Source: Gimesia aquarii
Lineage (GTDB): Bacteria > Planctomycetota > Planctomycetia > Planctomycetales > Planctomycetaceae
Reading direction: 5' to 3'
DNA: 64,000 bases
Assembly: GCF_007748175.1 (NCBI RefSeq)
Contig: NZ_CP037422.1
Coordinates: 434,001 to 498,000 of the forward strand
The notes below the pieces were generated by a model. It ran no database searches. It saw only the letters and a program-made list of their open reading frames with translations, and was not told where the DNA came from. Both the position numbers and the translations under genes were made by a program. Of this stretch, positions 55,095 to 64,000 are shown piece after piece. Within the stretch, counting starts at the first letter, position 1, and each line of letters begins with the position of its first letter.

Positions 55095-56201
55095 TCAATC
55101 AATTTTCGTGCCTGGTAGTTTCCGTTCAGTGGGAGGGGGAAGATCGGGGACCTCTGGTTTCGGTGGTGTGGGAGGAGGAGTATACCCTTCGCATGTCAAC
55201 TTTAAATTTCCCCCTAAAGGAACTCGAAATTCGGAATTGGTATCGAAGGCAGTCCACCCCGCGAGAACGCCCCGCTGGTCGGCGTACTGTCGCGCAACCA
55301 GGTAAGTATCATAGCTGTCTGACCAAACCCGAAAGTTCAGATAAAACAGATTGGGATTCACTTTTTGAATCGACTTGCGAAACAACGCCGAAGGTTTTCG
55401 CAGACGTTCTGAATTATCACCTCGACCCTTGCGTGGTTCCAGAATGAGATAAGGCACTCCACCTGCGGGCTTGAGTTTGATCCTCCAGTCCCGATTCCCC
55501 ACATTTCGATTTTCAAACAACTTCACAAGTTTCTCACAGTCGACAGCTTGTTCTTGCGCTGTCACAAAACGACTTTTGGCAATTGCTGCCAAAGCCAGTG
55601 ACTGTAGTTGCGGAATATCGACACGTAAAATCCGACCGCCGCGACAAACATAATCGATCGGCTTTGCACCTGAAGGAGCATCACGCGGATTCGGTAGATT
55701 CACAATTTTCGCATTCGGAGTCGGGCCTGGATCGGGGGTTTTAGCCAACTTTGCTTTGATGTCGGCTAATTCCGTTTCCTTCTCAACGATCATTTTCTCG
55801 ATCGACTTTACTTTTTGATCCCGCTCAGCAATCTGCTTTTTGAGAGCTTCAATATTGATTTGAATTTCTTTTAATTTCTCCAGCTCTTTTTTCAGCTTCT
55901 CTGCCAAAGCCTTCTGTTCTTCGATATTGACGGGTTTTTTCTGTTCCGTCAGTTTTTTTACGGTCTGCAGCTGCTCCTTTTCCAGCTTTAGCAGTGAATC
56001 AAGATCCTCCACTCGTTTTTGGGAACGATCCATGTCTTCATCGGTAATGTCCGGCAGCGCGTCTTTAATACGTTCGACGGCTTCGCCAACCCCTAACTGG
56101 GTTACCGTTAAGAGAATGACCAGAATGCCTACCACATTGGTCATAGTGTCCAGGAGTGAGTCGAGACTGGCACCGCCAGATGATCCTCTTTTGCGCTTCA
56201 T
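55095..56201 (-). CDS. MotB/ExbD-like single-pass protein with long coiled coil
   Basis: A 368-residue protein. It opens with a basic stretch and GGASLDSLLDTMTNVVGILVILLTVTQLG, the pattern of a single transmembrane helix with the conserved Asp of proton-channel proteins (MotB/ExbD/TolR-like). A coiled coil runs to about residue 150 (KLKKELEKLKEIQINIEALKKQ). The outer domain (about 180-340) is of unknown fold, and the C-terminus is Pro-rich (PPPTPPKPEVPDLPPPTERKLPG). ATG at 56201 is preferred over TTG at 56255. No MotA/ExbB/TolQ gene is adjacent. It is monocistronic. Confidence 0.75.
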   Translation of the reverse strand: MKRKRGSSGGASLDSLLDTMTNVVGILVILLTVTQLGVGEAVERIKDALPDITDEDMDRSQKRVEDLDSLLKLEKEQLQTVKKLTEQKKPVNIEEQKALAEKLKKELEKLKEIQINIEALKKQIAERDQKVKSIEKMIVEKETELADIKAKLAKTPDPGPTPNAKIVNLPNPRDAPSGAKPIDYVCRGGRILRVDIPQLQSLALAAIAKSRFVTAQEQAVDCEKLVKLFENRNVGNRDWRIKLKPAGGVPYLILEPRKGRGDNSERLRKPSALFRKSIQKVNPNLFYLNFRVWSDSYDTYLVARQYADQRGVLAGWTAFDTNSEFRVPLGGNLKLTCEGYTPPPTPPKPEVPDLPPPTERKLPGTKID

Positions 56202-56446
56202 TTGTGGATTTGAACTCAATAAACGAAAATCAAATGATACAGGCTTCCCCTTCAATCGGGGATCAGGTTCTAGAGAGTAAGCGACTTTGCTGTTTCAGGC
56301 CTCTCTTCTGATGTCGCTTCGTTTCTCTATTCTGTATAATAAAAACGAATCTCCGTCTCTCGCAAGCAGGGACCAGCGGTTGTTCCATAAAAGAAACAAG
56401 ATGTTTGAGAAATCAGGAAATCATTGTGGACGTTTTTCCATTATAT

Positions 56447-57169
56447 ATGCCCGGTTTGATGATCCTCGGTACTGACACTGACGTGGGGAAGACTTATATT
56501 TCCACCGCCATTGCCCGGCAATTAATGTCTGAAGGAATCGCAACAGGTGCATACAAACCCGCCTGTAGCGGCAGTATACAGGATGGTGATTCTGGAGATT
56601 ATTACTGGAATGATATCGAATTACTTTCAGAGTCGATCAACCAAACATTCCCATCGGAACGGATCTGCCCACAAAAGTTTCATGCACCACTGGCTCCACC
56701 AGTGGCCGCGCGCAAGGAGGGCAGACAGATTGACCATGACCTTTTGTGGCAAGGAGCACTCTGGTGGCAGGATCAAGTTGAGTTTTTGATTGTGGAAGGG
56801 GTCGGAGGCGTTCTCTGCCCCCTAACAGAAAATACGTTAGTTGTGGATTTTGCCGCAGAATTGAAATTTCCGGTTTTGGTTGTAGCACGAGCGGGGTTGG
56901 GAACCATAAATCACAGCCTTTTGACCGTCGAGGCGTTACAGAACCGGGGTTTGTGTGTTGCCGGCATCATACTGAACGACGTCGATCCAGAACTCAGTGA
57001 TGAATCAAGGTCATCCAATGCCGAACAGATTCAGCAATGGACGACCGTTCCGGTTTTGTCTTTTGTCCCCTTTGAATGGCAGTCGAACTTGCTTCACCAT
57101 CAGACTCAGGACAGAATAGACTGGGTACAGCTAGCACTTCACCCATCGCGTTTTGTCATCAAAGAATGA
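56447..57169 (+). CDS. bioD: Dethiobiotin synthetase
   Basis: Closes the ureido ring of biotin from DAPA, CO2 and ATP. The P-loop is GTDTDVGKTYIST near residue 8, followed by GAYKPACSGS (YKP motif), FLIVEGVGGVLCPLTENTLVVDFA, and the GTINHSLLTVEALQNRGL block. The ATG at 56447 gives the usual short N-terminus; the frame extends to a TTG at 56405, and another ATG at 56459 is possible. It is monocistronic, with no other bio gene in the window. Confidence 0.93.
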   Translation: MPGLMILGTDTDVGKTYISTAIARQLMSEGIATGAYKPACSGSIQDGDSGDYYWNDIELLSESINQTFPSERICPQKFHAPLAPPVAARKEGRQIDHDLLWQGALWWQDQVEFLIVEGVGGVLCPLTENTLVVDFAAELKFPVLVVARAGLGTINHSLLTVEALQNRGLCVAGIILNDVDPELSDESRSSNAEQIQQWTTVPVLSFVPFEWQSNLLHHQTQDRIDWVQLALHPSRFVIKE

Positions 57170-57278
57170 GACGATCAGTGCATGAGAACCAGATTTGAAA
57201 TGATGAAATTTCAGATTCGCTAGTCCATGCATTCAATTGAAATCAATAAAGTGTGAAAGAAATAAACCGGAGAAATGG

Positions 57279-58763
57279 ATGAGTATTGAAGTCGTTTGTC
57301 CTGCCTGTGGCGGGGCCATCCAAATCGAAGACGTGTCAGAAGTCGTTGAATGTCCGCTGTGCCAAATGCACCTGCAAGTGGATCCTGAAACCAACGAACC
57401 CGTTCTGATTACAGAAGATCTGGATGAAGTTACCAATGAGGAGCCCGAGGGAACGTTGGCCGATTCAGAAACAGAAAGCTCATCCAGCGAATCAGTTATT
57501 TCCACCGATCTCGATTCCAATCAGGAAGAAACCAAAGTAACTGATAGTCAGTCAGAACCAGATTCAGAGAATGGTAATTCAGAAAGTACTCTGGAAGAAG
57601 CCGAAGTAGAGTCCCCTTTTGCGTTTCTTCCAGGAGGAAATAATGGTTCTTCAGACAAAACTAAGACGGTACGGGAAGCCACCAACTTTTCATTTCTCCC
57701 TGGTGGCAATGACGATTCTGAAAACGCTGAGAATGATTCAACGGTAATCACATCAGAAATGCCGAGCGTTGATGAAGAAGAGGAAACGGATTCAACAGAA
57801 GAAGCTGTTTCAACGGAACAAGCCGAACCCATCAATCCAGAGGCGACCACTGAAACAACAACCTCCGAAGAATCCCCTCCAGAGGAAACGACAACAACAG
57901 AGGATACGCTCGAAGCTGGTTCAGAACCTGAAACTCCTGAAATTCAACAGGATTACCGCAAACAAAAAGTGGTCTCCAGGAGATTGTTTACACTCACGCT
58001 TACTTATGCCATCGCTGCCACGATCATGGTGGCCCTCTTGTTATATGCCAAATACCTCGGAGACCCGCATCAACTGGAAAGCCTTCCCGATCTGAAACCA
58101 CCCATAAAAAATGACGAAATTGCACTCCAGCTAGTTCCTGAACACGCCACCTTACCGGCAGGGCATACGTTGAAACTCGGTGGGCCAGGACGGCGTTTCG
58201 GGAATATCATGGTCACTCCTTTACGAGTCACACGGGGTCCCATTGAGTTCGAACATTACACGGGAGATACAACCAAAACCCGTCCACCTACTGAGGATGT
58301 GCTCAAGCTCTACTTGCGATTTGAAAATGTTTCTGATGATCAGACTTTTGAACCCCTTGATCAAAAACTGCTGTTAACTCGTGTTCCCGGGAAAACTCCC
58401 GATTCTCATTTGCGGGCGAATAACTTTGTCAGCAGGGTGGATCAAAAAAAGACGAACGGAGAGCGTGTTTTAGTTTATGACATGCCTCCATCCTGGGAAT
58501 GGAATTTGAAGGGACAGAACATCAACCAGGAAGCCAAACCACAAAATTTGAAACCGGGTCAGAGTTTCGAGACTTATGTCGCCACTGATGAAGCAGGCAT
58601 TGATTCTCTAAAAGGTGATCTTGTCTGGAGATTACAAATGCGCAAAGGCTATCATCCGGAATCTCATCGAGGAGTCACAACACTGATTGAAGTCGTGTTT
58701 AATAGTGATCAGATCCAACCGGAAAAGCCTTCAGAAAATAAAGAATCACTCCCCACCAGTTGA
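57279..58763 (+). CDS. Zinc-ribbon membrane protein with acidic linker
   Basis: A 494-residue protein. It opens with a rubredoxin-like zinc ribbon (CPACGGAIQIEDVSEVVECPLCQ, two CxxC pairs). A long acidic Ser/Thr/Glu-rich low-complexity region (about 50-230) follows, in which ESPFAFLPGGN and NFSFLPGGN repeat a short FLPGGN motif. One transmembrane helix lies at about 250-275 and a folded outer domain of 200 residues closes it (GNIMVTPLRVTRGPIEFEHYTG, LKLYLRFENVSDDQTFEPLDQ). GGAG lies 8 bases before the ATG. Function unknown. It is monocistronic and follows bioD. Confidence 0.78.
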   Translation: MSIEVVCPACGGAIQIEDVSEVVECPLCQMHLQVDPETNEPVLITEDLDEVTNEEPEGTLADSETESSSSESVISTDLDSNQEETKVTDSQSEPDSENGNSESTLEEAEVESPFAFLPGGNNGSSDKTKTVREATNFSFLPGGNDDSENAENDSTVITSEMPSVDEEEETDSTEEAVSTEQAEPINPEATTETTTSEESPPEETTTTEDTLEAGSEPETPEIQQDYRKQKVVSRRLFTLTLTYAIAATIMVALLLYAKYLGDPHQLESLPDLKPPIKNDEIALQLVPEHATLPAGHTLKLGGPGRRFGNIMVTPLRVTRGPIEFEHYTGDTTKTRPPTEDVLKLYLRFENVSDDQTFEPLDQKLLLTRVPGKTPDSHLRANNFVSRVDQKKTNGERVLVYDMPPSWEWNLKGQNINQEAKPQNLKPGQSFETYVATDEAGIDSLKGDLVWRLQMRKGYHPESHRGVTTLIEVVFNSDQIQPEKPSENKESLPTS

Positions 58764-58807
58764 TCTCGATTTCAACTGTATTCAGTGTTCCCAGTTCCCG
58801 CTTGCTA

Positions 58808-58852
58808 TAAAAAAACGCCTCGACGGCACTCCAAGAATACCATCGAGACGTT
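58808..58852 (-). terminator. Terminator of htrA
   Basis: On the minus strand, CGTCTCGATGG and CCGTCGAGGCG pair with two G-U steps around a 14-base loop, followed by a run of seven T. It lies about 130 bases past the htrA stop codon. Confidence 0.75.
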
Positions 58853-58983
58853 ACGCGGAACCGCATATACGATGCGGTGAGGAATTATCAATGAGGACAA
58901 TCTTTCCGCTGATGGTGCTGGCACAAGTCTCCAGAGTCAGAGACTTGTACCAGTCACACTTTCAGGAGAGTACAATCCTGAAA

Positions 58984-60492
58984 CTACTTCGGGACCACAA
59001 CAAAACGGGCACCACTGTTGTTTCTTACCAACAGCAACACACTCTTCTTGTCTTTGGCCTCTTTCAATCCTTGATTAAACTGATCCATTGAAGAGACTTC
59101 AGTAGTTCCAATTTTTTCAATGATCATGCCTTTCATCAAACCAGCTTCTTCAGCAGCACTTCCAGGTTCGACAGAAGTAATAACGACTCCTTTGACGTTG
59201 TCGGAATATCCCAGCTGATTCGCCAGTTCGCTTGTTAAGGGTTGAACTTCAATATTGAGATCATTAACACTGGTTTTGGATTTCTCTTTTTTAGAACCAT
59301 CCAGTGGTTTTTCATCTTTTGCAACAGAGAAACTCTTTGGCATTTCTTCCATGGTGATGTTCTGCGTGATGCGTTTGCCATCTCGCAAAAGTTCCATCAC
59401 GTAAGACTTACCAACAACCAGTTGCTCAACAATACCCTGCAGGTTGCGAGGTCCGGATACATCCTTTCCTGCAAATTTCAGGATGATGTCGCCTGTCTGC
59501 AATTTACCTGCTTCAGCGGGTGAACCTTCCATAACCTGAGTGATGATGGCTCCCTGACCTACCTTGATGTCAAAGGATTTTGCCAGATCATTACTGATTG
59601 GCTGGATCCCTACACCCAGGAATGATCGTTTCACCTGACCGTGGTCGATTAACTGACCAGACACCCATCGTGCCATATTCACAGGAATGGCAAAACCAAC
59701 CCCATCATATCCACCACTACGGCTGGAGATGGCAGTGTTGACACCGATGACTTCACCCTTCAGGTTTAAGAGTGGACCACCACTGTTACCAGGGTTAATT
59801 GCGGCATCTGTTTGTAAATAGTCTTCCCGGTCATTGATTCCCGGACCACGACCTTTTGCACTGATGATACCATTGGTCACACTCATACCAATACCGAATG
59901 GGTTTCCGATTGCCAGTACCCAGTCACCGATTTCCATTTTAGTGCTATCACCCATGGGAATCGCTTGCAGGTTACTCGCATCGTCAATTTTAATGACTGC
60001 GATGTCAGAACGAGGGTCCATACGAATGTCACTTGCGGTAAACTCACGACCGTCGTTTAAAGTGACTTTAACGACATCTGCCCCACGAACAACGTGAGAG
60101 TTTGTCATGATGAGCCCCGATTTATTGATGATAAATCCGGAACCAGATCCCATTCGTCGGGGAGACCGTCGAGGCTGATTCTTAAACTGTTTAAACATGT
60201 CTTTGAATCGAGGATCATTTTGGAACAGATCCTGAAACGGAGAATCATCGCCAAACGGCATCAGGTTTTCACCAGAGACTTTTGAAGTCTTACCAACAGT
60301 TTCAATTGCAACAATTGAAGGCATCGCTTTTTTGCTGACTTCACGGAATACATTCGAAAGATCTTGTACGGTTGCGGCTGTAGGGACATCTGAGCTCGAA
60401 TCTTTTTGAGCCATCCCTACTGCTGCACCGACCAGACATGCGCTACCAATCATAGCGAACATCCAGTTTCGGTTTGCTGTTAACGCTTTCAT
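58984..60492 (-). CDS. HtrA/DegP-type serine protease
   Basis: Envelope protease and chaperone. A signal segment (about 8-27, MFAMIGSACLVGAAVGMA) leads into the trypsin-like domain with catalytic His133 (TNSHVV), Asp163 (RSDIAVI) and Ser237 (NPGNSGGP). Two PDZ domains follow: residues about 290-385 (LGVGIQPI, EGSPAEAGKLQTGDIIL) and 410-500 (NVKGVVITSVEPGSAAEEAGLMKGMIIEKIG). The 502-residue length is normal for DegP. The ATG has GGAGGG upstream. It is monocistronic with a terminator. Likely roles are folding stress and turnover in the periplasm. Confidence 0.95.
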   Translation of the reverse strand: MKALTANRNWMFAMIGSACLVGAAVGMAQKDSSSDVPTAATVQDLSNVFREVSKKAMPSIVAIETVGKTSKVSGENLMPFGDDSPFQDLFQNDPRFKDMFKQFKNQPRRSPRRMGSGSGFIINKSGLIMTNSHVVRGADVVKVTLNDGREFTASDIRMDPRSDIAVIKIDDASNLQAIPMGDSTKMEIGDWVLAIGNPFGIGMSVTNGIISAKGRGPGINDREDYLQTDAAINPGNSGGPLLNLKGEVIGVNTAISSRSGGYDGVGFAIPVNMARWVSGQLIDHGQVKRSFLGVGIQPISNDLAKSFDIKVGQGAIITQVMEGSPAEAGKLQTGDIILKFAGKDVSGPRNLQGIVEQLVVGKSYVMELLRDGKRITQNITMEEMPKSFSVAKDEKPLDGSKKEKSKTSVNDLNIEVQPLTSELANQLGYSDNVKGVVITSVEPGSAAEEAGLMKGMIIEKIGTTEVSSMDQFNQGLKEAKDKKSVLLLVRNNSGARFVVVPK

Positions 60493-61018
60493 GTAAATAC
60501 CCTCCTACATTAAACGGCTGTCAAGATACGCCTATGGCTATCTCTTTTATGGAATTAATACAAAATAAGTAACGTAGCTCAAATCCCAAAATTGCTCGAA
60601 AAATAAACTCTGTTTCAGATTAAAATAGCTGAGATCAAGTCAACCCGGTTCGAGAAAACATGATCCGGATGTGTGCACATCTTTTTAGCTTTTTGATTAA
60701 TTCATCAAGCGGCTGAACTAGTAATACTACGGATGGAAGAGGTTAATCTGTTGGGAACCCTTCGAAAAAAAGATCACTTTTATAGCTTCAAGAGCTCATT
60801 TATAAGTGTCGAGTATTGATTATAAAGCCTGAAAACCTGAATATTTCTCAACCAATCGTATGAAACGTCATTTTTTTGTTTTCCTCCTACCTACACTAAT
60901 GTTAATATTGGCAAATACTTAGGTAATACACCCCAAGGCTCATTGCAGCCCCGTTCCGTTGAAAATTGGTTGATCATTTGATTTTCCTCAATACCATGAA
61001 GTAAGAGGAGACCCTTTT
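60493..61018. other. Divergent intergenic region, about 525 bases
   Basis: Lies between htrA and rnc. It must hold two promoters, but no clear consensus pair, operator or RNA gene was recognised. Confidence 0.4.
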
Positions 61019-61762
61019 ATGCTGTACGATCTCAATCCTAAAGAGATCGATCAACTCCTGGAGGAGTGTCAAAAGAATCTGGGTTACCAATTTTCGGATT
61101 TGGAATTGTTAAAGTGCTGTTTAACTCACACGTCTGCTGCAAAGACCCGGACTGATTCTAACGAACGCCTGGAGTTTTTGGGGGACTCCATTCTAGGCTC
61201 AATTGTTTGTGAACGGCTCTATCATCAGTTTCCCAATGCCCCTGAGGGGGAATTGACCCGGATTAAGTCAGCCGTTGTCAGTCGCAATACCTGTACCAGG
61301 CTGGCTCGTGAAAAGGATCTGGATCGATTTATTTTTGTGGGCAAAGGTCTGGCGATGACGGAAACCCTGCCTGAATCGTTATTGGCAGGGATGTTTGAGG
61401 CCATCATCGCTGGAATCTACTTGGATGGGGGAATTGAGCCGGTGCATACTTTTTTAGATCCCTTGATTGAACGCGAGAATCACAAAGCCTCTCGCTCGGT
61501 GCATGGATTCAATTATAAAAGTCTGCTGCAACAATACTCACAGAAAAAGTTCTCTGAAACTCCGGTTTATGAACTGTTGGATGAAAAAGGACCGGATCAT
61601 TCCAAATTTTTCCAGGTCACAGCTATCATTGGTGCGCATCGCTACGAACCTGCCTGGGGTTCGACCAAAAAAGAGGCTGAGCAACGAGCGGCCTTCAATG
61701 CGTTACGTGATAATGAAAGTGATGAAGAATGGGAACTCCCTCCCTTGCCGGATGCCGTTTAA
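61019..61762 (+). CDS. rnc: Ribonuclease III
   Basis: Double-strand-specific endoribonuclease that processes rRNA and some mRNAs. The catalytic signature is present as ERLEFLGDSILG at residues 49-60, with the second acidic helix ESLLAGMFEAIIAGIYLDGG further on. The dsRNA-binding domain covers about 165-230 (YKSLLQQYSQKKFSETPVYELLDEKGPDHSKFFQVTAIIG then GSTKKEAEQRAAFNAL). Its acidic tail (DNESDEEWELPPLPDAV) is an extra. AGAGGAG lies 8 bases before the ATG. It is a single gene followed by a hairpin. Confidence 0.96.
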   Translation: MLYDLNPKEIDQLLEECQKNLGYQFSDLELLKCCLTHTSAAKTRTDSNERLEFLGDSILGSIVCERLYHQFPNAPEGELTRIKSAVVSRNTCTRLAREKDLDRFIFVGKGLAMTETLPESLLAGMFEAIIAGIYLDGGIEPVHTFLDPLIERENHKASRSVHGFNYKSLLQQYSQKKFSETPVYELLDEKGPDHSKFFQVTAIIGAHRYEPAWGSTKKEAEQRAAFNALRDNESDEEWELPPLPDAV

Positions 61763-61845
61763 TTCATTTCCTCGAACTCATTCTAAAGAGCGCTTCTTTG
61801 AAACAATTTTTGTCTCATTAGTATGTGTCCGTCTGTAAATAGAAA

Positions 61846-61877
61846 GGGCCGAGAGAATACGGGAATTCTCTCGGCTC
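61846..61877 (+). terminator. Hairpin after rnc
   Basis: An 11-bp perfect stem GCCGAGAGAAT (61848-61858) and ATTCTCTCGGC (61865-61875), loop of six. It lacks a clear T-run, so it may be a processing or attenuating hairpin more than a standard terminator. Confidence 0.55.
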
Positions 61878-62248
61878 TAAGATGGGGATGATGTGTTGGA
61901 GTGGCCCAGAATGGGCTGACCCGCCTCCACGGGCCGGTGGGATTGTCTCTCTCTTTTCTCTTGAACTTTAAAGTCTCTCAACTCTTTAAAGTCCGATGGG
62001 TCTCTCTCTTTACCCAACGCACAGATAAAGCAGTAAGCGTGCCAATCCCAACCAAAGAGGATTGTATTTTGGGGAATGTGTGATTAAATGCCTGAAAAGA
62101 AGTAGAAATCATTTCTTGATTTCTTTGCGGATTTTTTGGATCGATGCAAAATTGCAAGAATTGCAATGCGGATCCCCTCGGATTGACCCACAAAATGTAA
62201 GACTTACAAGAGTCAGATCAATGGTTCCGATTCATCATACTTGATTCA
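61878..62248. other. Structured, pyrimidine-rich intergenic stretch
   Basis: Contains two adjacent small hairpins (GCCC/GGGC at 61904-61916 and CCCG/CGGG at 61920-61933), polypyrimidine runs near 61945-61962 and 62000-62011, and two copies of CTTTAAAGTC around 61966-61993. No coding frame is supported. It may be a 3' region or small RNA, but nothing proves transcription. Confidence 0.4.
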
Positions 62249-63814
62249 TCACTTCGATTTCGAGGTAGAATCAATGATTTCGATGGAAAGTTTACCCACT
62301 GTTTGAAGTAGAGGCAGGAAGATCGTCAACGGCGCGGGGGCATTATCCGCAAGGCTGGAATCGGTGAGCTTAATGTGCCCTGCCCCAATCCCCCCTTTTC
62401 CCAAAGTAGCGTCGAGTGGAATCCAGCGATTGTCCAGAAACACCTCCGTCCACATATGTCCGCCAAAGCTGGAACGACTTGGAATATAAACCATTCCTAC
62501 CGCGACACGAGAAGGCAGATTTTGTGCTCGTAACATGGCCGCTAATAAAACGGCGTGTTCGGTGCAATCCCCTTCCATATTTTTGGCCACCTCAGCTGCC
62601 GAAGCCAATGCTGTCGAAAAATTCTTTTTTCTCAAATTCTTGTAAACATAACGTTCCATCAAGAGCGCCTGTTTCCATGGATTTGTCTCAGATTTCACAG
62701 CCTCTTTCGCATATTTGATAATGCGCGGATCATCAGATTGAACGAATTGAGTGGGGGTGACAAACTCTGATCCGACTTTACTTTTCGGGAACTGAGTGGG
62801 AACAGGGGCTTTGGATACTGTTAACTCGATACTGTTCTTATCAAGGCTCTTGATTTGTTGTGTTTCGCCTGTTGCTAGCAGCTTTGCCGGATCTTCACCC
62901 GGGAGAGTGACTTTATAGACCACTTTTGTCGTGTCATGTGCACGCGGGAGAGATTTGACTTTAATCAGTGTTTGCACCGCTAAATCGAGTTCCTCACCGG
63001 AAATTTCTTCCAATGCAGTTTCTTTGCTCACAGTATAAGTCAACATGGATGAGCCCAGGAAGTCCATTGCCGTTTTGGGAATTTCTCCATCTTCAGTCAC
63101 ATACAAATCGACGATCATTCCCGGTAAGGCAGACTGCGTCATTTTGACATGCAGGCACTTTTCATCACGGTCACCATATAATTCCGTTGTTTCATAATCC
63201 AGAGCAAGAAGTTTGACTTCAGTGACTTTATTGTATTCAGGCAGCAGCATTGAGAAGGATTTCTCTTCTCCCGGTTTCATTTGAGACATTTTAAAAATAC
63301 GCTCCAGATAACTTGGGGCGTGAAACGCAGGATTCCATTTCAACTCAGACTGTTTGACCTTGTTTGCAACCTGAGTATTTATTTTTAATTTACCGTCTTC
63401 GACAACTCCTTTTGAAACGGTCGAGTCGGCAGGCGGATTTTTCATTTCGAACGTGTACGATAATAGTTCGCCTTTTGTATTTTCAGTCGTTTTCAAGTGG
63501 GTGCCCATATTAATGACCTGCCCAAATCGCTTAATTTTCAGGAACGAATCGCTTTGACTTCGAATGACTTTCACGCCAGCCTGATCTTCAATGCGGGTTT
63601 GTGAATACGCATAGCCTATTCGCTGAGAATTGACATAAATGACCTGCCAGACGTCCTCGTCTTGAATTGCTGTTTTGGATGTGGCCGTTGAACCCGTTTC
63701 ACTGGCAGGATTTTGAGAACAAGCGCAAATGCTGAGAAGAAATAAAAAGATACTGATCCAGGTAAGGACAGTCAGCGTCTGATTTTGCTTTTTTTCGAGC
63801 AAATAAGTCTGCAT
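62249..63814 (-). CDS. Transglutaminase-domain lipoprotein
   Basis: A 521-residue exported protein. The N-terminal signal (about 12-33, TVLTWISIFLFLLSICAC) ends in a lipobox-like ICAC, so Cys33 is probably lipidated. After a ~330-residue beta-rich region comes a transglutaminase-like domain with Cys in EGDCTEHAVLLAAMLRAQ, His in GGHMWTEVFLD and Asp in WIPLDAT, the full triad. The family members hydrolyse or cross-link peptides in the envelope. It is a single gene; the upstream region to the window end carries no feature. Confidence 0.85.
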   Translation of the reverse strand: MQTYLLEKKQNQTLTVLTWISIFLFLLSICACSQNPASETGSTATSKTAIQDEDVWQVIYVNSQRIGYAYSQTRIEDQAGVKVIRSQSDSFLKIKRFGQVINMGTHLKTTENTKGELLSYTFEMKNPPADSTVSKGVVEDGKLKINTQVANKVKQSELKWNPAFHAPSYLERIFKMSQMKPGEEKSFSMLLPEYNKVTEVKLLALDYETTELYGDRDEKCLHVKMTQSALPGMIVDLYVTEDGEIPKTAMDFLGSSMLTYTVSKETALEEISGEELDLAVQTLIKVKSLPRAHDTTKVVYKVTLPGEDPAKLLATGETQQIKSLDKNSIELTVSKAPVPTQFPKSKVGSEFVTPTQFVQSDDPRIIKYAKEAVKSETNPWKQALLMERYVYKNLRKKNFSTALASAAEVAKNMEGDCTEHAVLLAAMLRAQNLPSRVAVGMVYIPSRSSFGGHMWTEVFLDNRWIPLDATLGKGGIGAGHIKLTDSSLADNAPAPLTIFLPLLQTVGKLSIEIIDSTSKSK

Positions 63815-64000
63815 ATATCGAACCTATTACTAGCTTGTTTTCAGGTTGATTAAAGTGTCTCCAAAACCAATTAAATCAAGGACTATCGTATTGCTGCCAT
63901 TAAGATTCAAATGGTCATGGATGGAAAGAGATGAGAACACATCTATCAAGTTTGGATCAACTGACATCAACAATATGTGGCATCCAGTTCCGACAACAGA

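Noticed and set aside
1-64000. tRNA, rRNA, CRISPR arrays, prophage or complete IS elements
   Set aside because: Looked for in the intergenic regions; none found by eye. A covariance search could still reveal a small RNA.

Overview
The window looks like a chromosomal stretch from a planctomycete, probably Gimesia or a close relative. This is inferred from gene content and style: futalosine-route menaquinone synthesis (MqnD), ThyX, several Gfo/Idh/MocA oxidoreductases, an M56 peptidase fused to secretin-like modules, a MotB-like coiled-coil protein, large sigma-54 activators, long gaps between genes and moderate GC. No rRNA, tRNA, CRISPR array, prophage or complete insertion sequence was seen.

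Layout. 1-4.4 kb: end of an unknown gene, then a LolD/FtsX-type ABC exporter pair. 4.5-11.2 kb: small membrane, SRPBCC and TPR proteins, rpsU, thyX and a Gfo/Idh/MocA dehydrogenase. 11.4-17 kb: a minus-strand surface-glycan or lipid-linked sugar group (two methyltransferases, GtrA, GT2, a PMT-like membrane glycosyltransferase). 17.3-20.4 kb: a VOC/oxidoreductase pair and an ArsR-AHSA1-membrane protein module with an operator abutting the start codon. 20.5-27.4 kb: a hybrid histidine kinase, then a probable five-gene minus-strand operon mqnD-SDR-nadB-SDR-LRR.

27.6-28.5 kb holds the most unusual locus: a GxxExxY (PD-(D/E)XK-like) gene bracketed by two related inverted-repeat elements whose ends carry three CACGAAA heptamers at 9-bp spacing. 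A fifth, solo copy lies at 34.2 kb. Next come miaA, an unusual membrane-anchored FlgG-like protein, a LarA-like/RraA pair, a GAF sigma-54 activator, ilvD, ispD and a second sigma-54 activator. 44.7-48.5 kb is a BlaI/BlaR1-like signalling pair whose sensor has two secretin-like modules instead of a beta-lactam-binding domain, with two well-formed BlaI-type operators on its promoter. The rest includes a tyrosine-rich secreted protein, a CPBP protease/HD-GYP pair, cysE, an FHA protein, a MotB/ExbD-like coiled-coil protein, bioD, a zinc-ribbon membrane protein with a repeated FLPGG motif, htrA, rnc and a transglutaminase lipoprotein.

Most genes are housekeeping or envelope functions in short operons. 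The accessory signal is concentrated in the 27.6-28.5 kb cassette, the small repeat elements near 34.2-34.5 kb, and the M56-secretin system. Where an ATG (or a GTG) with a better ribosome binding site lies inside a longer frame, the shorter start was chosen and the reason given.
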